Below are positions 7,701 through 13,192 of a DNA stretch of 16,760 bases, piece by piece. The notes beneath the pieces were generated by a model. The model saw only the letters and a program-made list of their open reading frames with translations, was not told the origin of the DNA and did not search any database. The stretch spans positions 1 to 16,760 of the forward strand of contig ONWI01000044.1 of NCBI GenBank assembly GCA_900321515.1, given 5' to 3'. The position numbers and the translations under genes are program-made. Source of the stretch: an uncultured Eubacteriales bacterium (lineage in GTDB: Bacteria; Bacillota; Clostridia; Oscillospirales; Acutalibacteraceae). Every line of letters begins with the position of its first letter. Position 1 is the stretch's first letter.

Positions 7701-8111
7701 CTATATAATGACGCCGTTGCAATGGTCTATCTCATGCTGGATTATCTGTGCGATATTGCCTGTGAAGGTCTGCGTTCTGGTCTGGAAGGAACGTGTTTTC
7801 CACTCGACCTTGATATTTTTGTAGCGGGTGACGCTTCTCGCGCCGTAGTGCGAGAGACATCCCTCTACAGCCTCGTAAGGCACAGAGTGGCTGATTATGC
7901 GCGGGTTGAACATTTCCATAGCCATCCCGCCCAGATCGACGACGATAATGCGCTTCTTTACGCCTATCATATTTGCTGCCATGCCGACGCACTCGGCGGA
8001 ATGTGCCCTGAGTGTGTCGAGCAGGTCGTCGGCTACCGGAATGTCATCCGGCGTTGCGGGGACCGACTTCTGTCCCAGAAACAGTGCGTCTTTTATGATG
8101 GGTCTTATCAT
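7701..8111 (-). CDS. Short divergent peptide deformylase family protein
   Basis: 136 residues if begun at the ATG at 8111, where AAAGGAGG sits 9 nt upstream. Longer in-frame starts add residues unlike the family and lack such a site. Deformylases remove the formyl group from N-terminal fMet using a metal held by one Cys and two His. Those ligands are present: Cys85 in EGCLS, His126 and His130 in HEIDH, with catalytic Glu127. Motif 1 (normally GxGLAAxQxG) reads CVGMAANMIG at 41-50, so the conserved Gln is Met48. The protein ends six residues after HEIDH and lacks the usual C-terminal helix. A canonical def is also present at 15757-16248. This one could be a specialised or weak deformylase. It is the first gene of an operon with the ArsC-family gene. 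Confidence 0.88.
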   Translation of the reverse strand: MIRPIIKDALFLGQKSVPATPDDIPVADDLLDTLRAHSAECVGMAANMIGVKKRIIVVDLGGMAMEMFNPRIISHSVPYEAVEGCLSHYGARSVTRYKNIKVEWKTRSFQTRTQTFTGNIAQIIQHEIDHCNGVII

Positions 8112-8157
8112 TATTGTAGGCCTCCTTTTAGAGTTTATACCGGTACAATTCAAAGGC

Positions 8158-8186
8158 ATTATACCATAAATCTGATTCAAACACAA
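8158..8186 (-). promoter_or_regulatory. Promoter for the deformylase-like/ArsC-family operon
   Basis: On the minus strand a perfect TATAAT (8163-8158) with TTGTGT (8186-8181) 17 nt upstream. The -35 matches the consensus at only three positions. The start point would be near 8151, giving about 40 nt of leader with AAAGGAGG before the ATG at 8111. Confidence 0.6.
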
Positions 8187-8269
8187 TAAAAAAATACCTG
8201 CCCGATAAACTTATTTGATGAAAAATATGTGCTATTAAATTTATGTCGATTCTTACCACGCTCAATGCA

Positions 8270-8339
8270 GTCCTTTCCGGGTGGAGAAATAAAATGCGCA
8301 AGCCCCGAATATCTGACATTTTACACTTTTTACAATCGG
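8270..8339 (+). repeat. Dispersed repeat, copy B
   Basis: Matches copy A (3710-3790, minus) over GTCCTTTCCGG, TGGAGAAA, AAAATGCGCAAGCCCCGAAT, TCTGACATTT and CTTTTTACAATCGG, lacking the 11-nt insert of copy A. Similarity may continue weakly into an AAAGGAG at about 8355-8361, the position equivalent to the galT ribosome binding site, but no start codon or gene follows. It sits directly beside the DnaA-box-like cluster. Confidence 0.7.
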
Positions 8340-8375
8340 CTATATTACAAATCGTAAAGGAGATTATTATCAGAC

Positions 8376-8469
8376 TTATCCACGCTTTCCACAGACTTTT
8401 CCACTGCAACTTACGAAAACGGGGGCTGTATGGTGGGAATCAAGCGACTTTTCAACGCAGTTATCCACC
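8376..8469 (+). promoter_or_regulatory. Cluster of DnaA-box-like 9-mers
   Basis: Against the DnaA box TTATCCACA, same-strand near matches are TTATCCACG (8376-8384, 8/9), CTTTCCACA (8385-8393, 7/9), TTTTCCACT (8397-8405, 7/9) and TTATCCACC (8461-8469, 8/9). Three lie within 30 bp. There is no perfect consensus box, but the density in non-coding DNA beside an AT-rich tract is unusual. A single TTTTCCACA also occurs at 10763-10771. Function as DnaA sites is inferred. Confidence 0.5.
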
Positions 8470-8485
8470 GACTGTTGAAAAGTCG
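8445..8485. repeat. Perfect 12-bp inverted repeat with a DnaA-box-like loop
   Basis: CGACTTTTCAAC (8445-8456) and GTTGAAAAGTCG (8474-8485) are exact reverse complements separated by 17 nt that include TTATCCACC. No T-run follows directly, so it is not a standard terminator. It could be a protein-binding palindrome, a cruciform-forming origin element or an RNA hairpin. Confidence 0.75.
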
Positions 8486-8520
8486 GCGTTAAAAGAGGTT
8501 GATTTTTCCATTTTGACATG

Positions 8521-8700
8521 AATATTACAGTAAGTTCATGCAAGATGTAATTAATATAAAGATTAAATATTTTAAGTCAAAAATATGTTTAAATTAACCA
8601 AGAAAAAATAGCCAAGTTGGTTGAATATGAAAGAATAATGTGCTATCATATTAAATGGCTAAAATTAACGCACACAGTTGATTTTGTTATTTTACAATAG
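8521..8700. other. AT-rich tract, candidate DNA unwinding element
   Basis: Hand count gives 41 G/C in 180 bases, about 23%, far below the flanking genes, which look near 50%. It directly follows the DnaA-box-like cluster and contains the probable mtnN promoter. Low GC alone is common between genes, so an unwinding role depends on the origin hypothesis. Confidence 0.4.
8621..8649 (+). promoter_or_regulatory. Probable promoter for mtnN
   Basis: TTGAAT (8621-8626), a 17-nt spacer, then TATCAT (8644-8649, 5/6 to TATAAT). It leaves about 75 nt of leader before mtnN. In so AT-rich a tract some chance matches are expected. Confidence 0.5.
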
Positions 8701-8731
8701 CCGATTTTCATAATTAAAGGAGCGTACAAAG

Positions 8732-9436
8732 ATGGCAGACACTATTATCACGGGTATTATAGGAGCAATGGACGTCGAAGTTGAGAACATTGCCGCAAAA
8801 ATGCAGGATACAGAGCACGAGGTGGTAAGCGGCATTCCGTTTTCCAAAGGCACGCTCAGCGGCAGGCAGGTTGTGCTGGCACGCTGCGGCATAGGCAAGG
8901 TCAATGCATCGGTTTGTGCTCAGATAATGATCAGCTTGTTCGGCGTAAACGAGATAATCAATACCGGAGTTGCCGGCGCTGTGATTAAGGGAATTAAGCA
9001 GAATGACATAGTGATAGCCGAGCGGTTTGTGCAGCATGATGTTGACACTACTCCCATAGGTGATCCGGTGGGCTTTGTTTCCACTGTCAATAAGGTATTT
9101 TTTGAAACAGACAAGGGCATTACATCCCGCCTGAGAGCTGCTATAGGCAATAAGGCGCGTATTCATCTCGGCACAGTTGCCACAGGCGATCAGTTTATCG
9201 CCGATAAAAAGACCGGCAAAAAGATTCACGAGCGATTCAACGCGAGCGCCTGCGATATGGAGGGAGGAGCTATTGCACAGGTATGTACGCTTGCCGGCAT
9301 ACCGTTCGGCGCTGTGCGCTGCATATCCGACTCCGCCGACGAAAAGGCGCACATGGATTATCCGGAATTCGCGGCAAAGGCCGCGGCTACCTGCGCGGCA
9401 ATGGTGATTGAATATTTCAGGTATTTTGAAAACTGA
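8732..9436 (+). CDS. mtnN: 5'-methylthioadenosine/S-adenosylhomocysteine nucleosidase
   Basis: Cleaves adenine from 5'-methylthioadenosine, S-adenosylhomocysteine and 5'-deoxyadenosine. It clears product inhibitors of SAM-dependent methylation, polyamine synthesis and radical-SAM enzymes such as MiaB, and feeds S-ribosylhomocysteine to LuxS where that enzyme exists. 234 residues, normal size. The N-terminal IIGAM block aligns Glu16 with catalytic Glu12 of the E. coli enzyme. CDMEGGAIAQV places the ribose-binding Glu at 177, and ISDSAD puts the purine-binding Asp at 200. AAAGGAG lies 9 nt before the ATG. It is the first plus-strand gene right of the 620 bp gap and is followed after 29 nt by the DUF4026-like gene, probably in one transcript. 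Confidence 0.95.
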   Translation: MADTIITGIIGAMDVEVENIAAKMQDTEHEVVSGIPFSKGTLSGRQVVLARCGIGKVNASVCAQIMISLFGVNEIINTGVAGAVIKGIKQNDIVIAERFVQHDVDTTPIGDPVGFVSTVNKVFFETDKGITSRLRAAIGNKARIHLGTVATGDQFIADKKTGKKIHERFNASACDMEGGAIAQVCTLAGIPFGAVRCISDSADEKAHMDYPEFAAKAAATCAAMVIEYFRYFEN

Positions 9437-9465
9437 CGGTATTGAATAACAGGTGATATTGAAAA

Positions 9466-10758
9466 ATGTTTCTTTTCGGAAAATCAAAGAGCAACGATTC
9501 CAGGGAACTGCGTTCCGGCACAGTTGAGCGTGAGATTTCGAGAATGATTGCCATTCCCTCTGATCCCGATTCCATAACCGATACGGACGAGGTTCACGCA
9601 AGATTTCACGACACCGATGAGCTGATATTCGGACAGACTGCGCAGGCGCCGTTTACGGTGACCTACAAGGGAATCGAATATGTTTTTGATACAGCCGACG
9701 TTGAATTTGACATGGAAGAGGATGAACCCGCACTCGGCGCGCTCAGTGATTCTGAACGTGAGACGGTAATCAGGGCGGATCATGCCTTTGGCGTGGAGAT
9801 GTTTTATGCTGATAACAACATGGATTCATATCATCTCCAGGTCAAGCTGCTTAATATGCTTGTGCCCGAAATGGCGGCGATGTTCGACGACAATGCCTAC
9901 AGGGCACATTCCGGCAGATGGGTCAGAATGACCGCTGAGTCCGGAGTCGCGCCTTCCCCCGATTACATGTACACAATTCACGCGGTCAACGACAGCGAAA
10001 ACGGCACCGACAGTGTGTGGCTCCACACCCACGGACTTACCCGCTGCGGCACTATCGAGCTGGAAATATTGGGCGCAGCCCTGAATAATTGGCATGATCT
10101 TGGAAACGCCCTCAATCAGATAGCTCACAGGCTTGTGGGAGACAATAAGTTCATCGACGAGATGGAGCCAAAGCTGATGGGTAAAACCGGCGACGGCAGG
10201 GACATTGTGGTGACGTGGCAGCGCAGCGAGTGGTCGTTCAGGGACTTCCCGGAAAGCATAGTGGGAGGCCCTGCGGACCGCAACGACGAACACAGCAGCA
10301 ATATGGGCGTAATCTATCTTTACGCCACCGAGGACGATCAGCTTGACGGCAGGATTACGCCGATTGTCAGATGGGCGGACGCGCTGAGCGAAAACTCGAT
10401 ATTCTTCAAGACCACATCCGAGACACTCCGCATGAAGGCACTGGCGCATGAGCGCGTTGACTGGCTGAAAAGGCTTTACAATGAACTGCCCGAAAAACAG
10501 ATCATAGTAAAAATAGGCTTGAAGCCCGATCCGGAGTACGGATTCGACGACGATCAGTGTGAATATATATGGTTTGAGGCGGATGAGCTTCGTCAGGACG
10601 GTTTCACAGCGACCCTGACTCAGGACGCCTTTTATGTAAATGGAATGGTCGAGGGCGTAAAGAGGAATTGCGGATATGATGAAATAGCGGATTGGCGCGT
10701 TTTTACCTCTGAGGAGACTTATTCTCCGGACAATATTTATAAATACGCTGTATTATGA
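9466..10758 (+). CDS. Acidic DUF4026/DUF2314-like protein of unknown function
   Basis: 430 residues, cytoplasmic by sequence, with no signal peptide or membrane segment. It is rich in Asp and Glu, for example around residues 80-90. The last 80 or so residues (EYIWFEADEL, then FYVNGMVEGV, ending in a DW-containing block) resemble DUF2314, and the whole looks like the DUF4026 architecture known in Firmicutes. This is recognition by eye rather than a profile search. The middle carries HTHGLTRCGTIELEILGA (about 188-205), which may be a conserved core. AGGTG sits about 10 nt before the ATG. It lies 29 nt after mtnN and ends before a strong terminator, so it is the last gene of a two-gene unit. No function is known to me. 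Confidence 0.75.
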   Translation: MFLFGKSKSNDSRELRSGTVEREISRMIAIPSDPDSITDTDEVHARFHDTDELIFGQTAQAPFTVTYKGIEYVFDTADVEFDMEEDEPALGALSDSERETVIRADHAFGVEMFYADNNMDSYHLQVKLLNMLVPEMAAMFDDNAYRAHSGRWVRMTAESGVAPSPDYMYTIHAVNDSENGTDSVWLHTHGLTRCGTIELEILGAALNNWHDLGNALNQIAHRLVGDNKFIDEMEPKLMGKTGDGRDIVVTWQRSEWSFRDFPESIVGGPADRNDEHSSNMGVIYLYATEDDQLDGRITPIVRWADALSENSIFFKTTSETLRMKALAHERVDWLKRLYNELPEKQIIVKIGLKPDPEYGFDDDQCEYIWFEADELRQDGFTATLTQDAFYVNGMVEGVKRNCGYDEIADWRVFTSEETYSPDNIYKYAVL

Positions 10759-10797
10759 CGTTTTTTCCACAGGTCGTTAATTATGCAGAGCAAATGG

Positions 10798-10843
10798 AAA
10801 AGCGCTGCCTACCGGTTCAGACGGAGAGAGCAGCGCTTTTTTT
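10798..10843 (+). terminator. Rho-independent terminator after the mtnN/DUF4026 unit
   Basis: AAAAGCGCTGC (10798-10808), a 21-nt loop, GCAGCGCTTTT (10830-10840) and further T to 10843. This is an 11-bp perfect stem with a T-run, 39 nt after the stop at 10758. It isolates this unit from the yicC operon. Confidence 0.9.
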
Positions 10844-10886
10844 CCGCCTTGGAGTAATACGAATTACGCATTTTCGCGCATAACTA

Positions 10887-10916
10887 TTGACAAGGTACGT
10901 TGAAAACTGCTATAAT
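10887..10916 (+). promoter_or_regulatory. Near-consensus sigma-A promoter for the yicC operon
   Basis: TTGACA (10887-10892) and TATAAT (10911-10916), both perfect hexamers, with an 18-nt spacer. The predicted start near 10923 leaves a leader of about 80 nt. That leader contains a small hairpin, CTCAT-GGGT-ATGAG, with no terminator-like T-run, so I see no attenuator or riboswitch. Confidence 0.88.
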
Positions 10917-11003
10917 GTAATTTACAGAAATATGTATGCTCATGGGTATGAGATTATTGTTTCTGCATCATTGGGTAAATAATCATATGAAAGGACGGAA
11001 CGT

Positions 11004-11882
11004 ATGGTAAGAAGCATGACGGGCTACGGGCACGCTCAGGCTACACTTCACGGAAGGGATATTTCTGTGGAAATACGGTCTGTGAATCATAAATATTTTG
11101 ATTTTTCGGTAAGAACTCCGAGAGGATATTCCTTTGTGGAGGATAAGATACGCAGCTTTGTCAAAGAACGCGTGGCGCGGGGCAAGATAGATGTATATGT
11201 AACTATTCTGACCGTTGACGAAGCAGCCGCTCAGGTTATTCTCAACAAATCGCTCGCGGAGGGATATATTAAAGCTCTGCGGGAGCTGAGCGCCGAATTT
11301 GGTCTGACCGACGATATTTCCGTGTCGAGCGTCGCCAGATACAGTGATATTTTCACCGTAAAGCGCGCTGAGCAGGACGAGGATGAAGTCTGGAACGATC
11401 TTTCCGGTGTGCTTGCCGAGGCTGTGGAACACTTTATATCAATGCGTGAGGCTGAGGGAGTCAGGCTCAGGGATGACGTGATGGGCAGAATGGAGCACAT
11501 TCTGGAAATTGTGGAGCAGGTTGAGCGGCTTTCTCCCCAGACGCTGGAGAATTACAAAGCGCGTCTGAGAGCAAAGATTGAGGAGCTTTTGGGCGACGCT
11601 TCGGTTGACGAGCAGCGCCTGCTGACAGAAACGGCAATATTTGCAGACAAGATTGCCGTCGATGAGGAAACCGTCCGGCTTAGAAGCCATTTTGACCAGA
11701 TGCGGAAAATGCTTGATTCGGGAGAAGCGGTAGGCAGAAAGCTGGATTTCATCGTGCAGGAGATGAACCGCGAGGCCAACACTATAGGCTCCAAGTGTCA
11801 GAATTCCGACGTTGCCCACTTGGTTGTGGAAATCAAGGCCGAGATAGAAAAGATCCGCGAGCAGATACAGAATATTGAATAG
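11004..11882 (+). CDS. yicC: YicC/YloC-family endoribonuclease
   Basis: 292 residues, the family's normal length. Family members are endoribonucleases; E. coli YicC is linked to decay of small RNAs. Diagnostic ends are visible: MVRSMTGYGHA at the N-terminus, and the C-terminal DUF1732 block NREANTIGSKCQNSDVAHLV followed by an EIKAEIEKIREQIQNIE helix. AAAGGA lies about 8 nt before the ATG. It is the first gene after a strong promoter and is followed by remA and gmk, the usual Firmicutes order (yloC-remA-gmk-rpoZ in Bacillus). Confidence 0.93.
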   Translation: MVRSMTGYGHAQATLHGRDISVEIRSVNHKYFDFSVRTPRGYSFVEDKIRSFVKERVARGKIDVYVTILTVDEAAAQVILNKSLAEGYIKALRELSAEFGLTDDISVSSVARYSDIFTVKRAEQDEDEVWNDLSGVLAEAVEHFISMREAEGVRLRDDVMGRMEHILEIVEQVERLSPQTLENYKARLRAKIEELLGDASVDEQRLLTETAIFADKIAVDEETVRLRSHFDQMRKMLDSGEAVGRKLDFIVQEMNREANTIGSKCQNSDVAHLVVEIKAEIEKIREQIQNIE

Positions 11883-11914
11883 CGCTCTGATATGAGCGCT
11901 CCCGGAGGCACAGT

Positions 11915-12205
11915 ATGAAGCTGATAAACGTCGGTTACGGCAATATGGTAGCCGTCAGCCATATAATAGCGATAGTCAGTCCCGATTCCGCCCCGATAAA
12001 GCGCATGGTGCAGGATGCGAAGGAACGCGGCACAGCCGTTGACGCTACCTTCGGGCGGCGCACCAAATCGGTGATAATTACAGACAGCGACCATGTAATT
12101 CTTTCGGCTATCCAGCCCAGGCACATCGCCGGGAGGGTGGACAACCGGGAGGATGATTCAGCAGATATTTTTGAAGAAAGCGAGGAAAAGATTCAAGATG
12201 AATGA
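11915..12205 (+). CDS. remA: RemA-family DNA-binding regulator (DUF370)
   Basis: 96 residues. It matches RemA (DUF370) throughout: INVGYGNMV near the start, IVSPDSAPIKRM at about 20-31, then DATFGRRTKSVIITDSDHVILSA. In Bacillus subtilis RemA activates biofilm matrix and osmoprotection genes by binding DNA as a ring-forming oligomer. Clostridial targets are mostly unknown. The acidic tail after residue 75 is longer than I recall for the Bacillus protein. GGAGG lies about 8 nt before the ATG. Its last 8 nt overlap gmk, suggesting coupled translation. Confidence 0.93.
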   Translation: MKLINVGYGNMVAVSHIIAIVSPDSAPIKRMVQDAKERGTAVDATFGRRTKSVIITDSDHVILSAIQPRHIAGRVDNREDDSADIFEESEEKIQDE

Positions 12206-12869
12206 CAAGAAAAATTCAAAAAACAGAGGAATAATAATCATAGTTTCCGGTCCGTCGGCGTCGGGAAAGGGCACGGTTGTCAGCCGTGCGCTCGCGAAGG
12301 CTGACGACGCCCGGCTGGATGTGCAGCTCTCCGTTTCGATGACCACACGCGGCATAGGTAAGGGCGAGGTTGACGGCGAGACGTATTTCTACGTTTCCAA
12401 AGAGGCATTTGAAAAGAACATCGCCGAGAACAATCTTGTTGAATACAACAGCTATGCCGGCGAATATTACGGCACTCCCAAGGATAAATTGGAGGACTGG
12501 CTGAATTCAGGCAGCAGCGTCATTCTGGAGATAGACGTAAACGGTGCCAGGCAGGTGCTTAACCAGTACCCTGAAGCCGTGTCGGTCTACATTCTGCCGC
12601 CGTCGTTCCAGGAGCTGGAATACCGCCTGAGAAACAGGGGACGCGACAGCGAAGAGAAGATAAGATACCGCCTTGCAAAGGGCAAGCAGGAGATTCCCGA
12701 GGCTCATTGGTATGATTATATTCTTGTCAACGAGATCATCGAGGAGTCGTCCGACGACCTGCTCTGCATCATCAGGGCGGAGCTGAACAGCCGCAGACAT
12801 ATAGAATACAAAATTGACGAGGTGCTTGCAACTTATGGAGAAGACGGCAAAGAAGAACAGAACGATTGA
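12198..12869 (+). CDS. gmk: Guanylate kinase
   Basis: Phosphorylates GMP to GDP in purine nucleotide synthesis; essential in most bacteria. 223 residues from the ATG at 12198. That start overlaps the remA end by 8 nt, with GAGG about 12 nt upstream. A start 15 codons earlier would deepen the overlap and adds no family sequence. The P-loop is GPSASGKGT (18-26), followed by SMTTRGIGKGEVDGETYFYV, the GMP-binding region, and IEDVN-like EIDVNGARQV. The lid Arg-rich segment is RLRNRGRDS. The C-terminus runs beyond the usual length by about 15-20 residues and overlaps rpoZ by 35 nt. Confidence 0.95.
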   Translation: MNDKKNSKNRGIIIIVSGPSASGKGTVVSRALAKADDARLDVQLSVSMTTRGIGKGEVDGETYFYVSKEAFEKNIAENNLVEYNSYAGEYYGTPKDKLEDWLNSGSSVILEIDVNGARQVLNQYPEAVSVYILPPSFQELEYRLRNRGRDSEEKIRYRLAKGKQEIPEAHWYDYILVNEIIEESSDDLLCIIRAELNSRRHIEYKIDEVLATYGEDGKEEQND

Positions 12870-13152
12870 CGATATTTTTGAAATGTCCGACAGCAGATAT
12901 TCGCTTGTCAACGCGATCAGCAAAAAGGCGAGAGAGATTGCCGACGAAGCTGAGTCCAACAACGATGTGCTTTACCGCAAGCCGGTGAATATGGTTATAG
13001 ACCGCCTTCTTGACGGCAGAGCAACCATTGAGCATATTGAGGTTGAAGAGGAAGAAGTGCATCATCCGCACGACCTTCCTGTGCAGAGCGTGAATTACAC
13101 GATCGAGTCGGACGATGATGAGCAGTCCTTTCCGGAGGGCGAGGACGAATAA
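12835..13152 (+). CDS. rpoZ: DNA-directed RNA polymerase subunit omega
   Basis: Small subunit that helps fold and stabilise beta' in RNA polymerase. 105 residues from the ATG at 12835, with GAGGTG about 10 nt upstream inside the gmk end. The core signature SRYSLVNAISKKAREI is at about 19-34. A strongly acidic tail (EVEEEEV, later ESDDDEQ) lengthens it relative to Bacillus omega. An ATG seven codons earlier is possible but lacks a close ribosome binding site. Overlap with gmk by 35 nt implies translational coupling. Confidence 0.9.
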   Translation: MEKTAKKNRTIDDIFEMSDSRYSLVNAISKKAREIADEAESNNDVLYRKPVNMVIDRLLDGRATIEHIEVEEEEVHHPHDLPVQSVNYTIESDDDEQSFPEGEDE

Positions 13153-13158
13153 CAAAGC

Positions 13159-13183
13159 CCGCCTTATTCGGAGCGGAAGGCGG
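13159..13183 (+). promoter_or_regulatory. Hairpin overlapping the priA ribosome binding site
   Basis: CCGCCTT (13159-13165) pairs perfectly with AAGGCGG (13177-13183) across an 11-nt loop. The right arm is the purine-rich sequence just before the TTG start of priA at 13193, so folding would hide the ribosome binding site. No T-run follows, so it is not a terminator. Confidence 0.55.
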
Positions 13184-13192
13184 TGAGCGCGG

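Larger units (their letters stand above)
8112..8731. other. 620 bp intergenic region between divergent operons; origin-like composition
   Basis: No protein-coding gene is convincing here. From left to right it holds the leader and promoter of the deformylase operon (to about 8186), an AT-rich stretch, repeat copy B (8270-8339), four DnaA-box-like 9-mers (8376-8469), a perfect inverted repeat (8445-8485), a strongly AT-rich tract (8521-8700) and the mtnN promoter. All genes from here back to 2186 run leftward and all genes to the right run rightward. Box cluster, AT-rich tract and divergent gene orientation together resemble oriC. The absence of dnaA and dnaN nearby argues for caution. The alternative is a shared regulatory region. 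Confidence 0.6.

Noticed and set aside
8513..8518. TTGACA as a second mtnN promoter -35
   Set aside because: No acceptable -10 hexamer lies 16-18 nt downstream.
8243..8521. 92-codon plus-strand open frame spanning repeat B and the DnaA-box-like cluster
   Set aside because: No recognisable protein features; it covers repeats and palindromes and lacks a good ribosome binding site at its first ATG. Only the short MRKPRISDI portion was kept, as a low-confidence observation.
10763..10771. Isolated DnaA-box-like TTTTCCACA after the DUF4026 gene
   Set aside because: A single 8/9 match is expected by chance in a window of this size; not part of a cluster.
12153..12197. Upstream gmk start 15 codons earlier
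   Set aside because: Lies deep inside remA, adds lysine-rich sequence outside the family, and has no better ribosome binding site than the ATG at 12198.
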